From positions 22,343,488 to 22,407,487 of the forward strand of contig CM070625.1 of the NCBI GenBank assembly GCA_036346255.1: 64,000 nucleotides of DNA, written 5' to 3'. The position numbers and the translations under genes were made by a program. Each line of letters starts with the position of its first letter. Position 1 is the stretch's first letter. The DNA comes from Ampelocalamus luodianensis (lineage: Eukaryota > Streptophyta > Magnoliopsida > Poales > Poaceae). The notes under the pieces were generated by a model. That model was given only the letters and a program-made list of their open reading frames with translations. It ran no database searches and was not told the origin of the DNA. Below are positions 23,290-33,499 of the stretch, one piece after another.

Positions 23290-24200
23290 CTTGCCTTGAT
23301 GTCGACCTCACAATACTTATATGGTCGTAACCACTGCTCTAAACACTATTTACTTCATAGCGTAACCCGAACAAAGTTTTAGTTCAATTCTCTTTGTTCT
23401 CAGGGAGCAGCATAAGAACGAGAATGAATTCTAGAATAAGAACAAGAGCGAGCGCGACGTCGTTTTTATAGGCATGCGAAGGCGTTTCGCTCCGACGGGG
23501 CAACATGATTAGCCATGCATGCAGACGGGGGCAGCGACGTGACGGATGGGATAGGGGAAAAGGTAAGGGAAGAGAGGATGCTTTCAGCAGAACGCGCCCG
23601 TGCCCTAGTTGTAGGGCGGTGTGTGGTCGCAAGTGAAAATGTGCTGAAATCTCATGCTGAAAGCAACCAGAAGGGAGGGGGAGGAAAAAGATGAGACATG
23701 CGTAGGGCTAGGAGGTATGGACCGAGCGCGAGACGCCCGGAAATGCGGCCACGTGGTGCGGCGCAGGAGGTCCGGGCCACCATGCAATGGACGAGGTGGC
23801 GTCCGAACCACCATGCAACGGCATAGGAGTTCCGGGCCAAGGGGGCATGGACGAGGTGCGACGTGGCGCAAGCAATGCTGTCCGGGCTAGGGTGCCACAG
23901 ATGACGGCTGTCTGAACCAGGGAGCCACGGACGAGGTGCCGACCGGGCGCAGGACGTGTGATCGGGGGCGACGTGGTAGGTGGAAAGCCGTCCAGGCCAC
24001 TAGAGAACGACAGAGGTGAGCACCATGCGTGGGTGTAATGGTGTAGGACACATATTGCACACCAGCACATCCGTGGTACCAAAAATAGCATTATGCCGCA
24101 CGAATGACTAGTTTTTATAAAAGCGGTGTCAACAGTGCCATATAGGGCAAAAATTCCACTGGTTCGCCTCTCACGTGGCACCGGCACTCTGAAAATGACG
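23290..24200 (-). repeat. Right TIR of the MULE, with inward promoter
   Basis: Inverted copy of the left TIR. On the minus strand it carries CTATAAAAACGACGTCGC at about 23471-23454, the counterpart of TATAAAAACCGATGTCGC in the left TIR. It then has an untranslated exon ending at 23290. Confidence 0.7.
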
Positions 24201-24703
24201 ATTTCTGGCATGTGGCAAATCCGTCGAGCGGGGGGGTTCAAAAGCTGAGCATTGATTTTTTTTTTTAATGGTGTTACAAATTTCGTTGAATGGTGGGGAT
24301 CAAAGCTAGAATTGAGCGCGGAAGAACATCAAATGTTCACGGCTCCGCTGGGAACACAAAAATTGTTCCAAATTACTGTGGTAAATCAATTATTTTCTGG
24401 AGATATATTCCTAAGCAAGCGTTACATAACTTTTGGAAGACATTTAGCACACATTTTTTTTGGGGGGGCAAGTGAAGCATCTCCTGAGCAAAAACAGGTG
24501 AACACCATCCATATGAATTCTGAACATGATTTGAAAGGTCCAAGCAAGGATCGAAAGATAAGATCTTATAGGATTTATTATTAGACCTCATCACTTTTAA
24601 ACTCATATTAAACCCTTTCAATCTCATGACACATAGAAGAATAAATCAATCATATCATTGTATGACCACATGTCATGATTTGAAAGGTGTCTACGCAAAG
24701 ATC
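24201..24703. other. Short spacer, nothing recognised
   Basis: Includes a T-run at about 24249-24264 and a short G-run near 24468. No gene or repeat family is recognised. Confidence 0.4.
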
Positions 24704-24706
24704 TAA

Positions 24707-24979
24707 GACACGTTTGGTTCATGGACTAAGGGTGCCACAGTTTGCCCTTTTTTATGTCCAACTTGCTAAAGTTGTGACTAAGAAAATTAGAGTCACAACT
24801 TAGCTTGCCTAAGAGAATCTTGTCATAAGTTATTGTACCTATGACGTGTGAGATCTAGTTGAAAAAAATTGGCATGTCTAACTTGTGGTTAGGAATCAAA
24901 CACTAGTCTAAGGTTGTCAAACTTGCCTAAGGGACTTGTTGTAAATTGTGGCGACCTTCTCTTCCAACCAAACAGGCCT
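24707..24979. mobile_element. Tourist-like MITE (PIF/Harbinger)
   Basis: Left end GACACGTTTGGTTCATGG and right end (minus strand) AGGCCTGTTTGGTTGGAAG are the usual Tourist-type termini. TAA flanks both sides (24704-24706 and 24980-24982). The 273-bp interior is non-coding. Confidence 0.75.
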
Positions 24980-25035
24980 TAAAGGTGAGAAGCTCTTGTA
25001 TAATTTATTTGTAGAGCGAACCGTAGCGATAGTCT

Positions 25036-25893
25036 TGACAAGGATCAAATAATCCTCAATTAAATAATTATTTATCTGCTATATTTATTATAGATGATGA
25101 TGTCTCTTATACAACCTTTAAAGGTACCATTCAATATCAACAATGAGGTAAATTATAAACACTTAGTGGTCATAAGCTATTCTATGACAATCCTATATGG
25201 TCGTAAGTCATCTTACTACCACTTCATGGTCGTAAGTTTTTCTACGACTTCCTATTGATCGTAAGTCCTACTACGATCACCTCGTGATCGTAAGTTTTTC
25301 TACGACCACCTTTTGATCGTAAGTCCTACTGTGATCACCTCATGGTTGTAAGCTTTACTACGAACAGATCATTTACGACCACCCTATAGTCGATAAGAAC
25401 CATAGACATGTGGGCCTAATCGACTAGAGATATTTGTACGCTGTGTTTAATACACTCAATAGTTAATATGTGCCATTATTCCCGGAGATAATTGCACGTA
25501 TTAAATATTTGTCTCTGACATAACTACAAGGCAGCGTGTGGAGGGATATGCCTCTGTCAATAACCGCCATAGAACATACGCATTGCTTCAAACATTAAGG
25601 CGTCTCTTAATATGGATAAATGTCACATCTTCAGATGCTATATAAGGAGTAAAGTCGGTGGACAAAGAAGGAGGAGATTCGGAAAGAACAACGAGAGACA
25701 GAAGTCATCAAACCATAGTTTTAGTGACTTCCTCTCTATTGTAAACACAATTAATACAACAATACAGGAGCAGAGTTATTATTCTTTAAGGAGAAGGTCT
25801 GAACCTGTATAAAATTCACGTGTCCTTTTTCGTATGATTTTGTTTTAGGAGAGCTCAGCATTCATTCATAAGATCGATACTAAATCATCTATA
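25036..25893 (+). mobile_element. Solo LTR A
   Basis: Homologous over its full length with solo LTR B at 46428-47216. Shared landmarks are the TGAC(A/G)AGGAT start, a 29-bp palindromic array, a CTCTGACA block, TATATAAGGAGTAAAGTC (TATA at about 25639), a GAGAAG(G/A)(T/C)CT block and the GTATAAAAT block. The 3' end CATCTATA corresponds to CACCGACA in copy B. Flanking AGTCT (25031-25035) and AGTAT (25894-25898) differ by one base. No internal region is left, so it arose by LTR-LTR recombination. It is more diverged than copy B. Confidence 0.75.
25168..25375. repeat. 29-bp palindromic tandem array in solo LTR A
   Basis: The motif (G)GTCGTAAG or GATCGTAAG starts at 25168, 25199, 25228, 25257, 25286, 25315 and 25344: spacing 31, then 29 five times. 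Each unit contains TACGAC or TACGATC as a partial complement, so every unit can fold. Confidence 0.85.
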
Positions 25894-25898
25894 AGTAT

Positions 25899-27208
25899 AT
25901 ATTTTGTACCGTTTTCTCTTTTATCTTTGGAATTCAACATTTCAAATCTAGAGCCTGCCTCAATCATGGCATGATGGCAAGTAGGAAAAATAATGCAGCG
26001 ATAAAAAAAATCTCTTTATTTTTATTACCACCCAACACTAGTCAATGACACTACTATTTTAACGCTGGTGCATGAGTGCGAGGAACTCCGGCCCACTAGC
26101 CACTAGCTAGTTAAAGGATTTCTACAGGCAATAGCATAACACATGCTTAAATTTTCTAGGCCAGTGCAGAACACTGACACTTTCTGTATCACGCAATTTC
26201 CAGAGCACGCCTGCACCAGTTATATTCCAGAGCAGTTGCTATGCTCACTATCAATATCTCATTTCAGTTATCCATTTTACCAACTGATAAGTGGTCCGGA
26301 GCACATAGGGCTGAAGTGTCAGCCAGGCATTTTGTAGTAGTGCGAATCTTGTATAGAGTATGCACTGTGTGTTTAACTATTAATGACCTTTTGATCTTTT
26401 ATATTTGCTTATGTGAGATGGCATCTCGCACTCTCACGTACCTGTAGCTTTGTGCGTTATAGCAGCAGCAGCACACAGTGTTGCCAGTCATTAGTCATGG
26501 TCGTCAAATAAACAAAAAAAAATCTCGTGCTCAAGGAAATAAAATAAAACTATCGCAGATCTATGAAAGATTCTCTCTTTCTGAAAGCTAATTAGAGATA
26601 GATTTTTTTATACTGAGCTCATCATTCAGATGAACCGTGCGTGTCGACCAACCGGCTACTCGACGGAGATTGCTGCTCTGCTTTGCAAGAAGCGTCAAAT
26701 GGATATCCTCCACATTGTTCGACCGAGCGTATGTTCTACTGCTTTCTCTGAGCTTGATTAGTTTCTTCGGCCTTCAGGACAGCTACATGAAAAATTCTGA
26801 AACAAAAATGGTATCCGCATGCCGCTGGTATGAAATGCACCATCGTTTGAAAATTTCGCGCAACCAATTAACGCTCGCATGCAGAGGAGGGCCATCTTTT
26901 GCTAGGCTCTCATCGAAACTCCATTTGTTTTACAGACAGCAAGAATACACACCCTACACGAAGGGAGAGCAAGTAGAGTAAGATGAGCGCAATAAAAGGT
27001 GGTGGAAGGACAGAGGTTACAATCACACGAGACGTGCTAGCAACGCAACACATGCGCAATTCCGAACGGATGTACCACTCGCATAATGGTTTTTTTGGAT
27101 CAAATATCTCTAAGAGAGCATCCACTTTCACCCAATTTTTGAGCATCGGTTCATAGGGCAGTCGAGCATGTAACCAACCGATGCATCGCAACATGACAAA
27201 TGTACATG
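25899..27208. other. Intergenic stretch, nothing recognised
   Basis: No gene, RNA or known repeat was recognised. Open frames here are short and lack any domain. Confidence 0.4.
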
Positions 27209-27440
27209 AATGTGGTACTGATCTGGTAATGGGTTGAGTTGAAATAGACGAAATGGGTTGGGTTTTAGTTTGGATTGTCTATGGGTGGGTGGAAATGGGT
27301 TGAGTGAGCAAACGGGTTGGTTTGGTTTGGATTTACACTGAGAACGGGTTGGTTTGGTTTGGTGTTGATTCAAATAATTCGGATTCGAACGGGTTGAACC
27401 CATGGGTTCGTATGGGTGGGCTGGCATGGGTGAGGCTATG
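27209..27440. repeat. G/T-rich, cytosine-poor degenerate repeat
   Basis: About 230 bp made of variants of ATGGGTTGG and GGTTTGGTTTGG on the plus strand, with very few cytosines. A similar block lies at 47290-47480. Confidence 0.6.
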
Positions 27441-27664
27441 ATGGGTGGGAGAGGGGTCGAACCGTCAGAGTGAACTGCCGATTTGAGTTAGAGAGAGGTG
27501 AGAGGCTAGGGTTCCAGCTAAATCTCTGTCGCCGCCATTGACTCCTCCTCCCTTGACCTCCATCGCCGCCAGCCACAACATCACCCTGTCCCTGGATCTC
27601 CTCTTCGACATCTCCATATCCCGTCTCCCTCCTCCTCTAACTCTCCACGCGGCTACCCCGGATC
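27441..27664. other. GC-rich, CT-rich spacer split by the gypsy fragment
   Basis: Pyrimidine-rich 5'-UTR-like sequence (GCCGCCATTGACTCC) that appears to resume after the gypsy fragment at 28844-28930. No open frame is supported. Confidence 0.3.
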
Positions 27665-28843
27665 TGTATCGTCGACTATTGATGAGGACATCACCAACAA
27701 GCACACTACTTCAAGTATTGAACCAACTATACAAGCTCCAATGGGACCAATGACAAGGGCTAGGGCAAGACAAATGCGACAAAAGATTCGAGGAAAAGGC
27801 AATGGATGGAAAAGAAGAATTGGAGACATGGGAAGCTAACCACAGAAGATCATTAGGAATGTGATGTAAGCGCATATGACATCATAGCCACATAAGATTG
27901 TGTAACAACAGAAGATCATCATGAATATGATGTCATCATCTTTCTTAGACATAAAGTAATGAGTTTAAAAGATGAACTTTACAACTTCAATTGAGGTTCA
28001 AACAACCTACCATGTAGACATCCCTAAAGCACATACATTGTCCCTCTTCCCAAATACTACTCTAACACCAACTGGGCAATTACCAGAGATAGAACAAAAC
28101 AAATTAATAAAGAGGTGAATCTTTTCCTCAATGAGCTACACATTGATTTTTATAAGAATAGATTGCTACCTAATATCTCTACTTTACTTGTGATAAGGTT
28201 TTATGAAGAAGCATTGGAGGCCAAAGAGAGTTTGATCCAAGAGGAAGGAACATAGAGAGAGGAAATGGAGACCAAAGAAAAACCAACACTCAAAAATACA
28301 TGCCGCCTATTGGTGCAAGGAGATGAACAGTGGGACCCATCTGTAGGAGAACAACCGGTGCGGCCCAATAGCAGATGTCAACATCAAGATGAGGTCACCG
28401 CGTATATCAGCACACATGTCAACATCAAGGTGAGCTCACCGCACACATCAGTAATACTGTAGCAACCACCCTACTGTTCATTACTGTAGCACCAACCTAA
28501 ACATCTATAAATAGGAGGGTACCCCTCCATGTAACATCAGAGTTGAATTTTCATAAATATGAACTTCTTGATTTAAGGTTTGTGTGAGCCATTTCTATTC
28601 CCTTAGAATTGGGAATTATCTAAGAGTTCTTGTCTCCGTCATTCTTGTAGTTGCCTCGGTGATTGCTAGAACACATTTACTCCATGTGAGTGAGTAGACA
28701 AAGGATCAAAGTGTGTGGTTGCATGAATCGAGTGCCGTAGGTTGCCGTAATAGAGACGGTGGTTGGTGTTGTTATTCATCAGGTTGCACAGATTCAATTA
28801 TCTATAATCATACGTCATGAAGATCGGAACAACCACCCGCATC
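27665..28843 (+). mobile_element. 3' end of a Ty3/gypsy element plus 3' LTR
   Basis: 27735-27785 reads GPMTRARARQM, the conserved C-terminal motif of one grass gypsy polyprotein family. It continues at 28110-28260 (ELHIDFYKNRLLPN) with stops. The LTR part follows, with CTATAAATAGGAGGG at 28509 as TATA box. It ends GAAGATCGGAAC...CGCATCA at about 28843, matching the LTR end at 34570 of the copy at 33500. No primer-binding site follows, so this is a 3' LTR. The rest of the element is missing. Confidence 0.65.
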
Positions 28844-29549
28844 AGCTATCCGTCCTCCTCACTCCCCTCCCTTCCCCACCAACAAGACCATAGTAACTGC
28901 TCTGCCCCTCCCTTCCCACTCTTATGTCCTCCCTGACCTTAAGGGTGGTTCAAAGTTCTGATCTTCCGTGGTCTTGGACAAGATTCGAGACTGTTTCTTG
29001 CAATGTTTGCTCATTCTAGTTCAGATCGAATCAATTTTGAAATTATGCATTAATACATTCTGGTCGTCGTGCAAACAGGACATTGTTCTTGTAGGGGTCA
29101 AACTGTTTTTGCTGTACTGCCATTTTTGTGATTAATTAAGCAGTCTGGCCTCAATTTAGTGCTCGACCTATCTAACATCTCATTTAATCAAAATATAGTT
29201 TTAAACTATACATTATGTCCAAAGAGACTAAAATTGAAAACCATTCCAACAGAGCATTTGTAATTGATAGCCTCACCATGGTGGTTTTTGCCTTTTCTGA
29301 CGAGTCACTGTAAATTAGTTAGAATCAAAATTAAAAAGATGTACTCTTTTTTTGTTAGTACGTGTGTATGTATATGGATATACAATTTGATTTAGAAATT
29401 ACATGAGGGACCGATCAATTTTGAATGGTCACAAATGTAGATATGCCATGGTCGTCGAAAAATTTCCACGGCCTTGTTCATGATGTTTAACCTTTGCGTG
29501 CATCAGTATCATGCAAGTTTAGTTGTTGCCAACTCTATTGAACCTTGGA
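28844..29549. other. Intergenic stretch, nothing recognised
   Basis: CT-rich at its start, then ordinary AT-rich sequence. No gene or repeat family was recognised. Confidence 0.4.
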
Positions 29550-29554
29550 GTACA

Positions 29555-31397
29555 TGTAGAAGAAAAGAATTGGCTTAGTTTGGATTGTTGTATTACTGAG
29601 ATTTGAGGGCGGATTATAGAGTACAATGCTTGGAGGGTAAGAAGCATCTTCTAGAGAAAAGACAGGTATTTGGGATTACAATCAATCCTAAACTACCATA
29701 TCTGGAGATATCACAATATACTCTAACATCCCCCCGCAATCGTAGCGGTAGCGTCGCGGACAGCAAGAGCGTCGCAGATGGTCAGACTGGAGAAGAAGCC
29801 GAAGGTAAAAGAACCCGACGGGCTGACATCCCCCGTAGTCGCAGTGGGAGCGTCGTAGACAGCTGCAGCGTCGTGAACGCTATGACTGGAAAAACCAATG
29901 AGTTGCTCATGCAGATGGTAGCCCTTTGTGCCGATGTCGAGGTAGCCGAGAGCGAGGCGAGTAGCCGTGGTCAAAGATATCGTGCGTGAGATAGTCGTGG
30001 TCGACGTAGTCGTAGTTGGGGTTACTGGTGATGAAGTAGCTGCACATGAAGCCGCGGGCGCAAGGAGGCGCCATGGTGACGGGGCGCAAGGAGGCCCCAG
30101 GGAAGAAGACGATGATGCAGTCGAGGCAATCGTTGAGGTAGAAGGTCGATGCTGAAGACGCTATCGAGGCCGTCACTGACGAGGCGTGCACCGGGTTTGC
30201 CAAGCCCGGGAACGTGTCGAGGATGAAGGCACGCACCGGTGTTGCCAATACCGGACGTGCTAGAGAGAGAGCCCAACCATACGCCGATGTCTGAGGGACC
30301 AGTAGAGAAAGCCTTCGAGGCGGTTGTGGCACACAGTGTGGCGTGGGGTAGAAGATGCCGATGTAGCCCGCGGTTGCCGAAGTAGACGAACGTAGTTGGG
30401 AAGAGATGACAACGCTAGCGACGAGGTTGTGCTGGACGAAGGCAGAAGGGTGTAGGGGCGGACGATCCGGAGGTGACACGGTGGCGGTGCTCAACGAAGC
30501 CGATGAAGAACCCGATCAGTGTGACGAAGACCATGTGCGCCGACGACTGAGGCGATGACGCGCCGAAGAAAGGTGGCGTCGATCCGCCGGAGGGTTGTTG
30601 ATGCACGGGAACGACAATGTAGAGTGACGGCAAGAGCCACCGTTAGCTGGACCGCGCCTGGAAAGACTGCAGCCCGAGGAAGTGATGCAGTGGCAGCCTC
30701 GGTACTTGGAGATGAGATGCGCGTACTCGTGGACGAACATCACGGGAACCGCGCGGAACCGCACGCGATCGATTGATCAGACCGAGGGCGCGCGAGGCGG
30801 TCGTGGTGGAGGCGTCCCGATTGGTGGTGGCAACGACGAACCGGTGTGGAGCGTCGTGGATGAAGTGGCGGGGCAGCGACGCGTGAGGGCGTCCCCTGGA
30901 GCACCGCGAGCCCGACTATGCCGCACAGTCGGAGATGGCCGGTGGAGTCGACGCTGATGTCGGAGTAGAGGCGCGTGAGATCGACGGGTGGTGGGCGACA
31001 CAAACCGATCTCTGATCGGAAAACCAAAGAAAAAAATGTCGATCTGAAAATGACTGGAGAAAAAATATAATTGGAAACCAATCGGATGATCGGCGACACA
31101 AACTCTAAACTACGGGTTGCGCAGCCCCCGGAAGAGATCATGGAGACGAGATCATCTCCCATGGGTGGCACGGCGGAAGCTGTGGAGGCGGCGGCTCAGG
31201 AACGACGTCGCTCTGATACCATGTAGAAGAATATAATTTGTTTAATGTAGATTGTTGTATTACTGAGCCTTGAGGGCGGATTATATAAAGTACAATACTT
31301 GGAGGGTAAGAAGCCTCTCCTAAAGATAAGGTAGGTATCTGGGATTACAATCAATCCTAAACTACCATATCTGGAGATATCCCAATATACTCTAACA
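29555..31397 (-). mobile_element. Non-autonomous short-LTR retrotransposon
   Basis: Two direct repeats, 29555-29728 (174 bp) and 31222-31397 (176 bp), are near identical in their second halves. On the minus strand they start TGTTAGAGTATATTG and end CTTCTACA. Perfect 5-bp target duplications GTACA flank the element (29550-29554 and 31398-31402). A primer-binding site complementary to initiator tRNA-Met (TGGTATCAGAGCG, minus strand, 31221-31209) abuts the right LTR. A purine tract (GCGGGGGGA) abuts the left one, so transcription is leftward. The 1.5-kb interior has no gag or pol motif. A 195-codon open frame on the minus strand (30494-29907) matches nothing I know and may be chance in GC-rich DNA. 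The termini suggest a copia-related TRIM/LARD-like element. Confidence 0.85.
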
Positions 31398-31584
31398 GTA
31401 CATTGGCCATGTTCATATGACAGACATTTCTGGCCGTACAAATTTAGTTGGTAAGTACAAGTTTTTGTTTTCTTGAATTATGTTTTGGAAGAATTTTTAT
31501 TTGTTAAATAGAAAAGGTAGATTTCAATAAATAGAGATGACAAACCAAGAAGTGTTGATTCCAATGCCTCTTAGTTCCCACTAA

Positions 31585-32442
31585 GGGTGCGTTTGGTATG
31601 TATTATCTCATTTTCCTCTGTAATCTAATATTTTTATCAATATGGTTACTGGTAAACACATTACCACTAATATACGATTCCAATGTTTGGTTCATTTGAA
31701 GGAAACTACATATTAACATTTATCATAGTTCAAATATTTTATAACTCGAACCACCAAGCCCACAAAGTTAAATTACATGATTTGAAATATCAAACCATGA
31801 AGGTTAACATCTATAAATTTTGAATTTTACAATATAAAATTCTAACATTCCAAATTTCAATTTTTTTTATGATTCAAAATTTCAAATTTTGGATTTTGAA
31901 ATTCTGAAACTCAAAAAATGAAACTTTCATAATGCAAATTTATAACATTTAAATTAATGGAATTTGAATATCTAAAATCCAAAATTTGAAATTTAAAATA
32001 TATAGATTTTCAAAATCCAACCTTGAAATTTTTAATTTTCAAATTTAAATTGTCTGAATTTAATATTCCAAAATTTATGATTCAAAATTTGATATTTTGG
32101 TTTTGAAATTCATATTTTGAAGAAAAAATGATTTAAAACTCCATAATTTAGATATTCAAATATTGAAATAAATCATAATTTGGGTTTTGAATTCTGAAAG
32201 TACAAAATTTGACTATGATGAAAAACACAACAACAAAGATTCATTTCTTGATAATCTAAGATAGACACCCTTTCCTACGGGAACACATTCTTGGACTTGA
32301 TGCCTTGATGGTAATCTGTTTCCTAAGGTAATATTAGATTCCAGGTTCAGATTATTGGATGTTTTACCAAATAAGATAATCTCATAGTATTACTAAAAGA
32401 TTCTTAGTAATCATTAGAGGATTCTGCCAACCAAACGCACCT
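31585..32442. mobile_element. Non-autonomous Harbinger/Tourist-like element, 858 bp
   Basis: Ends are GGGTGCGTTTGGTATG (left) and AGGTGCGTTTGGTTGGCAG (right, minus strand), flanked by TAA at 31582-31584 and 32443-32445. The interior is extremely AT-rich, built of AAATTT/TTCAAAATT words, and non-coding. Confidence 0.75.
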
Positions 32443-32449
32443 TAAAGTT

Positions 32450-33417
32450 TAAGGGGCAATTAGGTTAGTAACATCGTAAAAAGTTGAAATTAGAGAAATA
32501 ACATCACAATGGGACTTGACTACTAAATAACACTCAAAAGGCTAAAAAAAATCTGGAAAACAACACTCCAAGGAAATATTCCATCACAAATTTTCCAAAA
32601 AGAAACAATTGCTCCTTCTCCCTCAACTCTGGCGAGCCACGCCGAGCCTCCTCCATCGTGCCACCACCTCGGGTGCCACGTAGTGGGGTGCCCCCATGAG
32701 CCCCTCAGCGTGGCCCCCATCTGTGCTGACCCAGGCGGCCACCCTACCCGATGTCGAGGAGGACATTATCGGGCTTAACATCGTGATGGGCCACCCCGCG
32801 GCGGTGGTAGAGCGCAAGTGCCTTAGTGAGCTACGCAACAACGGCGTAGTGACGGGTTCTGGCACGGGCGCGTTGCGGCGGAGGTGGACCCAGTTGAGCA
32901 GGTTTGGGCTGGCGCAGAGGTCCATTACCATGTGGGTCCACGACTCGTCCTCATACACCGCGTGCACCTACACCACGCCCGGGCTGCCCGCGTTGGCAAG
33001 CCGCCGCTTGGGCTCGAGCTCCACGAGCTCCCGAAGTCGTTGGTGAGCTGCAACCGGTTGACGTACTTGACAGCGAAGGCCTCGCTGGTGGAGTGCGACG
33101 TGCAGCGGTGGACGACACTGAAGCGGCCACGACCATGTCACCTCCCGCCTCCTCCCCTCTCACATTCAAGCCCTCCTCTTCCTCTCTGCCCACTACTCCT
33201 CCGACACTGCCCATGGCCACCATCGCCACGCCAATGCTCACCGACAAGACCGAGTTATCTCAAATGTAGTACAAGGGCAATATCATCAATTCATCCTTAG
33301 AGTGTTATTTTTCACAATTTCCCATGTTTGTAGTGTCATTTGGCAATCGAGTGTGAATTGGATGTTATTTCTCTAAGATCGAGTGAATGGAGTGCTATTG
33401 ACCTAATTTTCCCTTAA
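32450..33417. mobile_element. Pack-MULE-like element carrying a protein-kinase fragment
   Basis: Long imperfect inverted ends: AAGGGGCAATTAGGTTAGTA at the left and AAGGGAAAATTAGGTCAATA at the right (minus strand), each followed by an AGAGAAATAACATC block about 40 bp further in. Between them lies a GC-rich kinase-derived insert (32620-33270) quite unlike the AT-rich ends. This is the pattern of a Mutator-like element that has captured a gene piece. A 9-bp target duplication was not found by eye. Confidence 0.65.
32640..33160 (-). pseudogene. Captured fragment of a CDPK/PEPC-kinase-type protein kinase
   Basis: On the minus strand, 33150-33060 encodes GRGRFSVVHRCT and SEAFAVKYV, a glycine-rich loop followed by the ATP-anchoring lysine (VAIK-type) motif. 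32967-32860 encodes VYEDESWTHMVMDLC, the hinge region of PEPC-kinase or PEPC-kinase-related kinases, then NLLNWVHLRR. Near 32700 the stretch LMGAPHYVAPEVVA matches the GTPxYxAPE activation-segment end. The intervening catalytic HRD and DFG motifs are lost or scrambled, there are frame changes between the pieces, and the fragment ends soon after APE. It is not a working kinase. Confidence 0.7.
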
Positions 33418-33499
33418 CAAACCCAATATCCATCTATAAACACAATTGCAATTATATCGTCACAACGATCTAGAAATGGCTGGTTTGAAACCCTTTTTA

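Larger units (their letters stand above)
10850..24200. mobile_element. Large decayed Mutator-like element (MULE) with PMD and mudrA genes
   Basis: The two ends are long inverted repeats of about 900 bp. The left end (from ~10850) and the right end (from ~24200, minus strand) share a colinear run of blocks, among them GCTATTTTTGG, a CACCTCTGTCGTTC block, a CTTTTTCCTCCCC block, a TGCATGCA block and TATAAAAAC. This is typical of plant MULEs with long TIRs. Inside, a PMD-domain gene reads inward from the left and a mudrA-type transposase reads inward from the right. Both are broken by stops. A fragment resembling a GRF zinc finger, 212-bp tandem repeats and a nested solo LTR occupy the middle. 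The exact termini and the 9-bp target duplication could not be fixed by eye, so the outer borders are good to perhaps 30 bp. Confidence 0.8.

Noticed and set aside
25168..25375. CRISPR-like regular repeat
   Set aside because: The units are palindromes with almost no unique spacer, in a plant LTR. Regular spacing alone does not make a CRISPR array.
29907..30494. A 195-codon frame as a retroelement gene
   Set aside because: It has no gag, protease or pol motif, so I describe it within the element but do not call it a CDS.
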